Under the pieces are notes generated by a model that searched no databases, was not told where the DNA came from, and saw nothing but the letters and a program-made list of their open reading frames with translations. 56,969 nt of DNA from assembly GCA_003049465.1 (NCBI GenBank), contig PYSS01000175.1, forward strand, positions 1 to 56,969, given 5' to 3'. Within the stretch, counting starts at the first letter, position 1; every line of letters begins with the position of its first letter. Below are positions 45,866 to 56,969 of the stretch, piece after piece. The translations under genes were made by a program, and so were the position numbers. Source of the stretch: Magnaporthiopsis rhizophila (taxonomy: Eukaryota > Ascomycota > Sordariomycetes > Magnaporthales > Magnaporthaceae).

Positions 45866-46710
45866 ATGCAAATATTTATTGCGGAAATCGAAAAGCTTAA
45901 AAAAGCTCAGGCCAAACTTTACATTACTGTTAAATTTTACAAATTTCCCTTACCCGATAAATATAATAAAAAGGAAAGCAAAATTAAAATGTTCCTAATT
46001 AAATATAAAGGATATTTTTTATTTTATTGAGATCATTTCCAGCAAAAAAAACAAAAAATTGCTTATATAGCTACGCGTTTGGATAGCAAAATTAAGGATT
46101 GGTTTAAGCCCATTTGGTCCAATTATTTAAAGGAGCATAACAAATCCAAAAAAAAAACCAAATTAATATTTACCAATTTCGAAAAGTTCGGTGAAAAAGT
46201 TGCTAAGGTTTTTGAACAGGTCGATAAAAAACGGGTGGCCAAAAAAAAGTTATTTTAGCTCCGGCAAAAAGGCCCCGTATTAATTTATATTTCCAAATTT
46301 TAACAATTAATTAACAAATTTAATTGGACGAAGGATACCAAAATAATTCAGTTTTATCAGGGGCTAAAGGATAATATAAAAAACAAATTATTTAAATAAA
46401 AATAACCTGAAAATTTCGTTAATTATATTATTATAGCCATCCGTATTAATAATAAACTGTACAAATATTGCCTCGAAAAAAAAATTTAGCAAACCAAACC
46501 AGTGGTGCAAAATAACAAAACCAATTAAAAAAAGGCAAAATAATAATAATCCACGGTTTATAATATACATTTTGGATTTATAAATTTTAGTACAAAAATT
46601 ATACACCAGTATAAAAAACAAAAATATATCAGGTTCAAAAATCCAAAAAATGGAAAATATTTTAAATATGGGAAAAAAAGATACATTAAAAAAAATTGCC
46701 CGTAAAAAAA
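45866..46710 (+). pseudogene. Gag of element B
   Basis: Capsid text runs from about 45866 (MQIFIAEIEKLKKAQ) through KLIFTNFEKFGEKV (near 46165) and IIQFYQGLKDNIKN (near 46350), with in-frame stops. A nucleocapsid zinc knuckle is recognisable near 46653-46702 as KYFKYGKKRYIKKNCP: two positions expected as Cys and His are Tyr, each explained by a single G-to-A or C-to-T change. Not functional. Confidence 0.75.
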
Positions 46711-48059
46711 TCGATAAACGGCCGTTTTTTGCCAAAAAGGTGCGCTAAAAGGCCACCAGCCCATAATCCCAAATTCCCCAAAAATAACCGGACAATTGGC
46801 AAAAAAAAGCCTGTGCTCCGAAGCATTATTTAATTAAACCTATTATTTTAATAAAAACTGTATAACCCATTATTCCGATAAAAATACCACAAAATATTAC
46901 TTTAAATAATGGTTTATTATAATACAATAAATAGGCCAATCCCGGGGTAATAATAAAATAATTTAAGGTTTAAAAAAATTTAAAAGGGCCCAATACAGTA
47001 ATAATAGTATACTAATAACGGAAAAATTTACCGGATAAAATAAAAAATTTAAAAAATTAGCCCGATACAAAAGCATATTAAATATCTCGGTTAACGATTT
47101 CGAAAAAAACTCAAATATAAATACGGAAATAAAACCGTTTTTAGGCCAAATATATTGGTTATAAGCCCAGGAAAAAAAATTAGGCCTGATAAAGTACTGG
47201 AAAACCACAGAAACGGACCCTAATAATAAAAAATCCAGCAAAAAACGATATATAATTAATTTTAAAAAACTCCAGCAAAAATTCGATTAATAACTAATCG
47301 ATATAAAAAAATAACCCTTTATAATTAAAAAAAAAATACGGAAGGCATATATTTTACTCAGGTTTTTGAAAATAAACCGGTAATTTTGGGACCAGCCCAA
47401 ACTTATTAGCGGTTTAATATGCAAAAAACCGGCGCAAAACGATAAAAAAAAGCCCCTGGATTGGTTAAGGGATAACCAATCGGTTATTTATTACGGGGCA
47501 CTATTCGAAAATATTCCGAACCTAAACTAACGATTAATACAGTTATATATGCTAAATTACAAAAATATAAACCCCGATACGGGTTATTATAATAAGCTTT
47601 TTTGGGCCAAATACCTGTATAATAATTGCAGGTAATATATGGCCAAAAAGCTGAAATATAACTTTTTTTTACGAAAAAAAAAAAAAAAACCAGTGCGGTA
47701 TTTATAATAGGAATATCAATTTTCAAAATGGTAAATAGCAAAAATAAGTTACAAAAATTTAGCAATAACCTTTATACCGTTACCAGCTTATTTTATAATA
47801 TGCTTAGCAAAAATCCTTATATATCAAATATATAGGAAACCGAAATGCAAAATACATATAAAAAAAAAAGCAAAAGCCTGAACGAACAGGTTTGCCCGAT
47901 TAACAGGAATAATCGGGGCCCAGTAGCAGGCGCCCTAAACAAAAAATTAAAAAGCTCACCCAAAAATAGGGCACGGATAGGGCAATAACCAGCAAAATCC
48001 TTAATAATAACGATCACCGACCAATATAAGCATATCAGGACAATAATATATTGGAAAAA

Positions 48060-48370
48060 GCAAAAAATAAAAATTATAATCGATTACGGAGCCCAAAAAA
48101 ATTATTTTTCACCAAAAGCGGTAAAAAGGTACGGTATTCCAATATATCAAAAAAAGGAACCATATAACCTTATAATAATAAAATAAAAGCCAGTTACATT
48201 TAATAAAAGAAAAATTAATACTAAAATTAATTATTTCAAATTTTAATTTCTGGGAAAAACCTGCAAAATAACCCTGAATATTATAAATATAAAAGGGAAA
48301 AACCTGATTTTAGGTATTTTATAGCTTAAAAAATATAACCCCCTAATAAATTGGGTTACCGAACAAATTT
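48060..48370 (+). pseudogene. Retroviral-type aspartic protease region of element B
   Basis: IDYGAQKNYFSPKAVKRYGI near 48077 corresponds to the D-[ST]-G-A active-site region, with Tyr in place of the Ser/Thr. The later segment NLILGIL then YNPLINW near 48300-48350 matches the C-terminal part of these proteases. Stops and substitutions make it inactive. Confidence 0.65.
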
Positions 48371-48779
48371 AATAAAAAAAGTTATTATTGACCAGCAAGA
48401 AAGCCCAATAACCATAGGCCCCGGATAATAAAAATCGGATACCAAAAAGGGTAACCGTAATAACGGTAAAATATAATAATTAACCCTGGCAAACCGCACT
48501 AACCAAAATGCTAATAAATACAGATGCAAATGGATCCGATAAGCAGGAAATTACCAAAAATAAATTCAAAAATGTTCCTAAAAAATACCACAAATACTGA
48601 AGGTTATTCCAGAAAAATTTGGAAACGGTATTACCGAAATACGGACCATTTGACCACGAAATTAAGCTTAAACTGGGAGTATAATTTAAATATCAAAAGC
48701 TGTATCGATTAAACCTTTGGTAAAAAAAGCTATTATAAAAATAACTAAAGGAAAAAATTAGAAAAGGATTTATTAAACC

Positions 48780-49850
48780 TTTTAACTTTCCTGTGGGATA
48801 TAAAATTTTGTTTATTCCCAAAAAAAACGGAAAAAAATGGATATATATTAATTATTATCCGTTAAATCAGAAAATAATAAAAGATCGGTATTTTTTATTT
48901 TTAATTAACAAATTTAAAAATAAATTTGGAAAAAGCCGGTGGTTTATAACCCTAAATTTATGCAAGGTTTATGGCCTGCTAAAAATTAAAAAAGGGGATA
49001 AATAAAAAACCGCTTTTTGGACCAAGCTTGGAATTTTCGAATCACTGGTAATAATTTTCGGATTTATTAATGCACCAGCCATATTCCAGCGAATAATTAA
49101 TCATATATTATAAAAGTACCTTAATATTTTTGCCTTTATATACCTGAATAATATTCTGATTTTTTTAAATATGTTAGAAAAATATAAATAATATGTGTAT
49201 AAGGTGTTACAAAAATTGCAAAATGCAAAATTTTTGGTTAACCTGGATAAATATATATGGCACTTTTTAAAAGTAATTTTTCTCGGGTTTATTATTAAAT
49301 AAAGGAAAATTCGGATAAAACCCAAAAAAATACAGGCGGTAAAAAACTGGCTTATATTTACCATAATTAAAAAAATGCAAAATTTTTTGAAATTCCTGAA
49401 CTTTTACCGAAAATTTATCCGAGATTTTAATAAAAAGGCCATACCATTTACGAATTTTACCAAAAATAACACCCAATTTTATTGGAGAATATAAAAATAA
49501 ATAGCTTTCGATTTGCTAAAAAAAGCTATTATCTAAATACCGGTACTGATAATACTAAACCTAAAAAAACCCTTTAAAATTAAAATCGATATATCGAATT
49601 TTGCTATCGAAAAATAACTGGAATAATGAAACGATCAAAAAAGGTTGCATTTTTGCGCATTTTTTTTGCAAAAATTGAATAAACCAAAGCTAAATTATCA
49701 AATCCATAATAAAAAATTCCTTGTTATTATCAAAATTTTGGAAAAATGAAAGGTATATTTGTGTAAAGCTAATTATCAAATTATAATATACACTAATTAT
49801 AAAAATCTATCACAATTTATCACTAGCCAAGTATTGAATAAAAAATAAAT
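48780..49850 (+). pseudogene. Reverse transcriptase and RNase H of element B
   Basis: Landmarks are ILFIPKKNGKKW near 48802, IKDRYFLFLINKFKNKFG near 48875, KTAFWTK, FGFINAPAIFQRIINH near 49058, and FAFIYLNNILIF near 49130, where the catalytic Y-x-D-D is degraded to YLNN by G-to-A change. LGFIIK, FLNFYRKFI and the RNase H start (KIDISNFAI) follow near 49585. Frame is interrupted by RIP stops. Confidence 0.8.
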
Positions 49851-49899
49851 CCGATAAAACCAATTTTTTTAAAATTATAACCTTTGAATCAAGATTAGG

Positions 49900-51060
49900 A
49901 AAAGATTAAAAAACGGCCAAACGAATGCCCTAAATCAGCAATCGAACCATTAAATAAATATGCCACCAGAAATATGCGCAATTCTGGTTAAAAAACCAAA
50001 CGGATCCCTGATTCCGGCGTAACGGGCATTGGCCAAAATAATCCAACAAAAAAGCTGAACCCTAAAAAAAATCCAGCAAATTTATAACCAAATGGCTAAT
50101 AAATACCAAAGGGTTGCTAAAACCTGGAAAAAATTTTATCAGTATTACGGGTTTATAAAAACCCGCACCAAAATACGGAAAGTAATTAAGGATTGCAAAA
50201 ATTATACAAAAAATAAGGCCAGTAGGTATAAATTTTACGGATTATTTTAACCCTTACCAGCGCTTAGCAAAGCATAGCAAAAAATTACGATAAATTTCGT
50301 GGTTAAACTTTTTAAATTAAAAAAACCATTAATAAATGTTTAGTATAACAGCATTTTAATAATAATAAATAGGTTTACCAAATATGCCTTATTTTTATCT
50401 TATAAAAAAAATAGCAATATTACGAAACTAGCATATATTTTTATCAAAAATATAATATTAAAACACGGAACACCCAACAAATTAATTACGGATCGAAATA
50501 AGCTATTTATAAGCAAATTTTGGAAAATTTTAATAGCAAAATTTGAAGCAAAATATATATTATTAACAATTTATTATCCCAAAACAAATAAATAAACGGA
50601 ACGGATAAACCAAACCATAAAATAATATTTATATTATTATATTAATTATAAACAAATTAATTGGATATAATTATTCCTTATAGCCCAATTTGCTTATAAT
50701 AATTCGGTACACAAAAATATAAAAATAACTCCATTTTTTGCAAATTATAAATTTATATTTACGGTATACAAAAAACCTAAAATAGGAAAAAATGCTTTAA
50801 TAACAGAAATACAGATTATTAAAATAACCAGGTTATATAAATATTTGTAAAAAAAGCTCGAAAAGTTTCGAAAATGCATATTTACCCAGATAAATAAAAA
50901 AAAGCTCGAAAAACCAACCTTTAAAAAAAAAAATAACATTTATCTTTCGCGCCGCAATATTAAAACAAAACAGCCAAATAATAAACTAAATTATAAAAAA
51001 TTTGGACCATTTAGGGTTAAAAAAATAATTTTACCAGTTAATTACAAATTTTAATTACTG
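49900..51060 (+). pseudogene. Integrase of element B
   Basis: The core domain is readable from about 50290: a RFTKYALF segment near 50360, LKHGTPNKLITDRNKLF near 50460, YYPKTNK then TERINQTIK near 50573-50620, and QFAYNNSVHKNI near 50688. A C-terminal segment KFGPFRVKKIILP lies near 51000. Stops occur within the frame, so it is inactive. Confidence 0.75.
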
Positions 51061-51139
51061 CTAACCATAAAAGTTTATCCCGTTTTTTATATTTCCTTGC
51101 TAAAACTGGCATTATCTGGGTTAAAAAGTACAAAATTAA

Positions 51140-51310
51140 TAAAAATCGACCCGGACCAAAAATGGGAAATTAAAAAAATCCTTAACAATAAAATATATTA
51201 CCGCAAATAATAATATTTGGTTAAATAAGCAAAATACGGATATAAATATAATATATGGGAAAAAAAAACGAACCTTACAAATTGCCAGAAAATTTTATAA
51301 AAATATTAAC
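51140..51310 (+). pseudogene. Chromodomain at the pol C terminus of element B
   Basis: WEIKKILNNKIYYRK near 51164, YLVK then AKYGYKYNIWE near 51220-51260, and NLTNCQKIL near 51280 reproduce the chromodomain order. Chromodomains of such integrases target insertion to methylated-histone heterochromatin. Confidence 0.75.
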
Positions 51311-51397
51311 AAAAACAATTATAAAAAGGTTAACAAATAACAAAAAAGCTTAACTCGATAATGCGCTACCGCAATAGCAAAATATTGTCGTATTAAA

Positions 51398-51468
51398 AGT
51401 TATACTGGAAATCGAACCCAAAACCTTTCGATAAGAATCGAGGCGCATTATTACTGCGCAATGCAATC
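51398..51468 (-). pseudogene. tRNA-like sequence inside element B
   Basis: Read on the minus strand it has a D arm (GCGC AGTAATAAT GCGC), an anticodon-like arm CTCGA-TTCTTA-TCGAA (CTT in the anticodon position, loop one base short), and a T arm TTGGG-TTCGATT-TCCAG with the canonical GGTTCGA box. Total length is 71 nt. The acceptor stem is poorly paired, so it is a decayed tRNA or tRNA-derived sequence, possibly of Lys type. No equivalent is seen in element C. Confidence 0.5.
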
Positions 51469-51499
51469 TAAGGAAATTATTAAAAACCTATTAATTTAT

Positions 51500-51713
51500 T
51501 CGGTTAAAAAAAGGCAAACAGGTCAAAATCCGGATAAACCCCAAACCCGTCCCAATTAAAAGATAAAAAGGGAAAATCGGGGAATAATAGGTTTGAAAGT
51601 GCGGCAAAAGCCTGCGCAACCGCTTTTTTGGCCTCCTTTTATTTGACCCGCTCCAACTCCTTAATACTGTCAATCCTGCAATAAATTATACGCATTTTCC
51701 TTTTAAACCACAT
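51500..51713 (-). pseudogene. Antisense accessory ORF of element B
   Basis: It starts with ATG at 51713 on the strand opposite to pol: MWFKRKMRIIYC, then SIKELERVK, a TAA, then KEAKKAVAQAFAALSNLL and FPDFP. It corresponds to the open frame at 38144-38302 in element C. The stop is explicable by RIP of an Arg codon. Confidence 0.45.
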
Positions 51714-52185
51714 TTTTTTTTATTTATAAAAGCGCTTAATTTAAGCATTAGCAGCAAATAATTTTTATTTAACAGCACGATATTTTTTTTTAGCAGCCTC
51801 CAGCTTGGCCTCCAGTTTTGCGTGCTAATTGCCGATAAAACGGAGCTGTTTTAAAATAAAACCAAAAATGTTACATCGAAACCGCCCCTAACGGATATAT
51901 TTCACGCACCGAGAAAAGTTTCGGGGGGAAACTTTGCACCTAAAATGACCAAAAGCCTCGCAAAAAAAACAGAAAAGTATTTTAATTAAAAAAAAAAAAG
52001 GGAAGCAAAAAGGTTATTTTAACGGATAATTGATAACGCCGGTTTGCGCTTTTGCACCCGACCGAATATTTTGTTAAAAAAAAAAGGAACGGGAAATGAT
52101 AAAAAAAAAAAGGTATTTATTATTAACAAAAAAACAGGGCTGCAAATTTTGGCCAAAAGAATTTGGCCTAAAAGGGGAAATCTAA

Positions 52186-52677
52186 TGTTATAACCACAGC
52201 TAGCAAAAAATAAAAGGGCTGGGGCTAACCCTTAGCAAAACGCCTTTACCCCGCAATTATAAAAGCCAGGGGCCAAATAACCAAAACCAAGCTAAAAAAA
52301 GAAAATTACGTGATCAGGTATTTATCTAAGCACGAATAATATATCTGATATATTCGCTATATAATATAATAAATATAACAAATATAGCACAATAATATAT
52401 TCGTTATATAATATAATAAATATAACAGATATAGCACAAATATAATAGGAAAGGATCGCTAATATATAAAACAAAGGGTTCCTATTGTGTTAAATAAATT
52501 CTTAATTAAGGCCTCGGCATTAATCAACCTAAATTAGCTCCAAGGCATCCCTTTGGGCAAGTAATCGAAACCTTTGTTACTACCCCAGTTCCCAGCACAA
52601 GCAACCTTATGGAAACCTTACTGCTCAGCGCCTTTCTTAGTGTACCTTACCCTAAAAGCAGAGAACCGTTTATAATA
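52186..52677 (+). repeat. 3' LTR of element B
   Basis: 492 bp, TGTTATAACC...TTTATAATA. Same length as the 5' LTR; differences are mainly C/T and G/A. Confidence 0.92.
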
Positions 52678-52682
52678 ATAAT

Positions 52683-55600
52683 CTGAAAATTTTATTAATT
52701 ATATTATTATAACCGTTTATATTAGCAATAAATTATATAAATATTATTTTAAAAAAAAAATTCAGCAAATTAAGCCAGTGGTGCAAAATAATAAAACTAA
52801 CCAAAAAAAGGCAAAATAATAATAATTTACGGTTTATAATATATATTTTGGATTTATAAATTTTAGTGTTGGAGCTATATATTAGCAAAAAAAATAAAAA
52901 TATGCCAAATTTAAAAATTCAAAAGATAAAAAATATTTTAAATATAGAAAAAAAGGATATATTAAAAAGGATTATTTGCAAAAAAACCGATAAATAGCTA
53001 TTTTTTACCGGAAAAGCGCAAAAAAGGGAAACAAACCTATAATTCCGGTTTTATCCAAAGCAATATAATAAGCAAAAAAAAAAACCTATATTTCGGAGCA
53101 TTATTTAGCTAGATTTATTATTTTGACAAAAATTGTATAATTTATTATTTTAATAAAAATATTACAGGGTATTACCTAAAATAATAAATTATTATAATAT
53201 AATAGGTCGATTAACCCTGGTTTGGTAATTAAAAAAAAATTGGAATAAATATTAATCCTATAATATTTGAAAAAAAGAATAATACAGCAGTATATATTTC
53301 GGAAAAATTTAAAAAATTAGCTTAATATAAAAATGTGTCGGATATTTCGATTAACGATTCCGAGGAAAATTTAAATATAAATATAAAAATGGAACAGTTT
53401 TTGGGCCAAATATATTTAATATAAGCCCAGGAAAAAAAATTAAATTTAATAACGCTTAGGAAAATTACGGAAATGGACCCCAGTAATAAAGGATTTAACA
53501 AATAATAATAGCAATATATTGTTAATTTTAAAATTTTTTAACAAAAACTCGATTAATAATTAATTAATATAAAAAAATAACCCCTTATAACCAAAAAAAA
53601 AATACAAAAAGCATATATTTTATTTAAATTTTTGGAAATAAACCGATAATTTTAGGATTAGCCCAAATTTATTAATAGTTTAATATGCAAAAAACCGGTA
53701 TAAAACGATAAAAAAAAGCCTTTAAATTAATTAAAAAATAATCAGTTGGTTATTTATTATAGGGCACCATTCGAAAATATTCCAAACCTAAACCAGCAGT
53801 TAATATAGCTATATGTGCTAAATTATAAAAATATGGACCCCGATACGGGCCATTATAATAAACTTTTTTAGGCCAAATACCTGTATAATAATTATTGGTA
53901 ATATATGGCCAAAAAGCTGAAACATGATTTTTTTTTACAAAAAAAAAAAAAGGGATTAGTGCAATACTTATAACAGAAATACCAATTTCCGAAATGGTGG
54001 ATAATAAAAATGGGTTATAAAAATTTTACAGCAATTTTCAAATTATTATTAACATACCTTATAATATGCTTAACAGAAATCTTTATATACCAAATATACA
54101 AAAAACTAAAATACAAAATATATATAAAAAAAAAAGCGAAAATTTGGATAAATAGGTTTGCCTGATCGATAAAAATAATCGAGAACCAAAAATAGGCACC
54201 CCAAACAAAAAATTAAAAAATTTACCCAAAAATAAGGCACGGATAAGGCAATAACCAGCAAAATTTTTAACAATAATAATTATTAACTAATATAAATATA
54301 TTAAAATAATAATATATTAAAAAAAGCAAAAAATAAAAATTATAATCGATTATAAAGCCCAAAAAAATTATTTTTCGCCAAAAGCAATAAAAAAGTATAA
54401 TATTCCGATATATTAAAAAAAGGAATCATATAATTTTATAACAATAAAATAAAAGCTAATTATATTTAACAAAAGAAAAATTAATATTAAAACTGATTAA
54501 TTTAAATTTTAACTTTGGGGAAAATTTGCAAAATAATCCTGAACGTTATAAATATAAAAAAGGAAAACCTAATTTTAAACTTTCCATAGCTTAAAAAATA
54601 TAACCTTTTAATAAATTAAATTACCGAACAGATTTAATAAAAAAAATTATTATTAATTAATAAAAAAGCCTAATAGTTACAGGTTCCGGATAATAAAAAA
54701 CGGACACCAAAAAGGGCAATTACAATAGCAGCAAAATTTGGCAATTAATCCTGGCAAACCGCACCAACCAAAGCACTAATAAATATAAACGCAAACGGAT
54801 TTAACAAGCAAAAAATTACCAAAAAGGAATTTAAAAATATTTTTGAAAAATATCACAAATATTGGAAATTGTTCCAAAAAAATTTAGAAACGGTATTGCC
54901 AAAATATAAACCATTTAATTATAAAATTAAGCTTAAACCGGAAGCATAATTTAAATATTAAAAGCTGTATTAATTAAATTTTTGATAGGAAAAATTATTA
55001 TAAAAATAATTCGAGGAAAAAATTAGGAAAGAATTTACCAGATTTTTTAATTTTCCTGTAAAATATAGGATTTTGTTTATTTCCAAAAAAAACAGAAAAA
55101 AACGGATATATATCGATTATTATTTGTTAAATTAAAAAAATAATAAAAGATCGGTATTTTTTACCTTTAATTAACAAATTAAAAAATAGGTTTGGAAAAA
55201 ACCGGTAATTTATAGCTTTAAATTTATGCAAAACGTATAATTTATTAAAAATTAAGGAAGGGGATAAATAAAAAACCGCTTTTTGGACCAAACTTGGAAT
55301 TTTCGAATTATTAATAATAATTTTCGGGTTTATTAATATATTAGCCACATTTTAGCAAATAATTAACCATATATTATAAAAATACCTCGATATTTTTATT
55401 TTTATATACCTGGATAATATTTTAATTTTTTCAAAAATACTGGAAAAATATAAATAATATATGCATAAAGTATTATAAAAATTGCAAAATGCAAAACTTT
55501 TGGTTAATCCGGACAAATATATATAGCATTTCCTAAAGGTGGTTTTCCTCGGGTTTGTTATTAAATAAGGAAAAGTTTGGATAAAACCCAAAAAAATATA

Positions 55601-56969
55601 AGCAATAAAAAATTGGCCTATATTTATTACGGTTAAAAAAGTACGAGATTTTTTAAAATTTTTAAATTTTTACCGAAAATTTATCCGAAATTTTAATAAA
55701 AAGGCTATACTATTTATAAATTTTACCAAAAATAATATTCAGTTTTATTAGGGAATATAAAAATAAACAGCTTTTAAGTTGCTAAAAAAAGCTATTATTC
55801 AAATACCGGTATTAATAATGCTAAACCCAGAAAAACCTTTCGAAATCGAAATTAATGTATTAAATTTTGCTATTGGAAAATAATTAGGATAACGAAACAA
55901 TTAAAAAAGGTTGCACTTTTGTGCATTTTTTTTGCAAAAATTAAATAAACCTGAGCTAAATTATTAAATCCACGATAAAAAGCTTTTTATTATTATTAAA
56001 GCTTTGGAAAAATAAAAGGTATATTTATACAAAACCAACCACCAAATTATAATATACATCGATCATAAAAACCTATTATAATTTATTATTAACCAAATAC
56101 TAAACAAAAAATAAATTTAATAAAACCAATTCTTTTAAAATTATAATTTCCGAATTAAGGTTAAAAAAGGGTTAAAAAACGGCCAAACGGATATTTTAAA
56201 CTATTAATCGGATTATTAAATAAATATACCACCAAAAATATGCGCAATTTTGGCCAAAGAACCAAACAGATCCCTAATCCCGGTATAGCAAATATTGGCC
56301 AAAATAACTCGATAAAAAAGCTAAACCTTAAAAAAAATTCAGCAAATTTATAACCAAATAATTAATAAATATTAGGGGATTATTAAAACCTAAAAAAAGT
56401 TTCGATAATATTACAGGTTTATAAAAATTTGTGCCAAAATATAAAATATAATTAAAAATTGCAAAAATTATGCAAAAAATAAAACCAACAGGCATAAACC
56501 TTATAATTTATTGCAACCTTTATCAGCACCTAGCAAAATATAGCAAAAAATTATAACAAATTTTGTTATAAAACTATCCAAATTAAAATTTTTTTTTACA
56601 AATATCCAATATAATAATATTATGGTAATAATTAACCGATTTACCAAATATACCATATATTTATTATTTAAGGAAAATGCAAAGGTTATAAATTTAACTT
56701 ATATTTTTATCCGGAATATAATTGCAAAATACAAAACACCGGAATGTATAATTTTAAACCGAAACAAATTATTTAATAGCAAGTTTTGGAAATAATTTAC
56801 GGTAAATTTAGGCGCAAAATATGCCTTTTTTACAGTTTATTATCCTTAAACAGATAAATAAACAAAACAAACAAATTAAACCATAAAATAATATTTATAT
56901 TATTTTGTTAATTATAAATAAAATAATTGGGTATAATTATTTTTTATAATATAATTTGCATATAACAGT
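52683..56969 (+). pseudogene. Rest of gag and pol of element A (truncated by window end)
   Basis: Gag resumes at 52683 with the segment parallel to 46405 of B. The RT start, RILFISKKNRKKRIYIDYY, is at about 55065. FLKFLNFYRKFI lies near 55655 and an integrase core segment near 56630-56960, where the window ends. Each landmark is in the same order and spacing as in B, offset by about 6.3 kb. Stops throughout. Confidence 0.7.

Larger units (their letters stand above)
45250..52677 (+). mobile_element. Complete chromodomain-class Gypsy retrotransposon B, RIP-decayed
   Basis: 7428 bp with two 492-bp LTRs (45250-45741, 52186-52677) and a perfect 5-bp target duplication ATAAT (45245-45249 and 52678-52682). 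Gene order is gag, protease, reverse transcriptase, RNase H, integrase, chromodomain, placing it with the Ty3/Gypsy chromoviruses. The two LTRs differ mostly by transitions in both directions of the RIP pair, so the element was mutated after insertion and divergence cannot be used as a clock. It is the youngest insertion in the nest. Confidence 0.9.
44057..56969 (+). mobile_element. Gypsy-type LTR retrotransposon A, split by B and truncated by the window
   Basis: Its 5' LTR is 44057-44586; internal sequence runs 44587-45249, is interrupted by B (45250-52677), and resumes at 52678 to the end of the window inside integrase. The probable target duplication, GTTGC, precedes the LTR. Its 3' LTR is not in the window. 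RIP-type decay throughout. Confidence 0.8.

Noticed and set aside
49101..49364. Conserved antisense frames over the RT of B and A (also 55352-55591)
   Set aside because: Explained by AT-rich sequence opposite conserved RT codons; unlike the pol-downstream antisense ORF there is no independent signal.

Overview
The window is nuclear DNA of a filamentous ascomycete, probably a Sordariomycete. Genes have short introns with fungal GT..CTGAC/CTAAC..AG signals. Families include a Zn(II)2Cys6 regulator, an NmrA/isoflavone-reductase-like enzyme, a HET-domain relic, a 2EXR protein and a LysM protein. There is a sharp boundary between GC-rich gene space (1 to about 36.35 kb) and a very AT-rich block (36.35 kb to the end). 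That block consists of transposons decayed by C-to-T and G-to-A transitions, the signature of repeat-induced point mutation (RIP).

Layout. 1-7764: non-coding pyrimidine-rich DNA, probably promoter and long leader of the Zn2Cys6 gene at 7765-9348. 9349-13992: no convincing gene. 13993-18219 (-): a 1408-residue acidic, Ser-rich nuclear-type protein with a coilin-like layout. 19068-20644 (+): a DCG1/hydantoin-racemase-like enzyme that appears spliced to an N-terminal helix-turn-helix exon and carries a (CAG)n/poly-Ala insert. 20801-22478 (-): MFS sugar transporter. 22905-23916 (-): NmrA-like reductase. 24.2-27.1 kb: gene graveyard with a HET relic and an unclassified remnant. 27279-28302 (-): Cys-rich single-pass membrane protein. 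29781-32421 (-): nine-exon secreted-protein gene with two frame breaks. 33077-34117 (-): 2EXR protein. 34829-37227 (+): a six-LysM gene, broken by two frameshifts, a Trp-to-stop change and two transposon insertions.

Transposon block. A PIF/Harbinger-like non-autonomous element (36351-37177; TAA duplication) sits inside the sixth LysM unit. Directly after that unit is a minus-strand chromodomain-class Gypsy element C (from 37228). Its 5' LTR is split by plus-strand element A (from 44057). The gag of A is in turn split by element B (45250-52677; two 492-bp LTRs; ATAAT duplication). A continues past the window end, so its 3' LTR and the rest of C lie outside. The order is LysM gene, then C, then A, then B.

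Less expected observations: an antisense ORF downstream of pol conserved between C and B, a 71-nt tRNA-like sequence in B, different U3 repeat arrays in otherwise related LTRs, and the HTH-racemase fusion. All identifications come from reading the sequence; no database search was run. Splice sites are inferred from consensus and frame.
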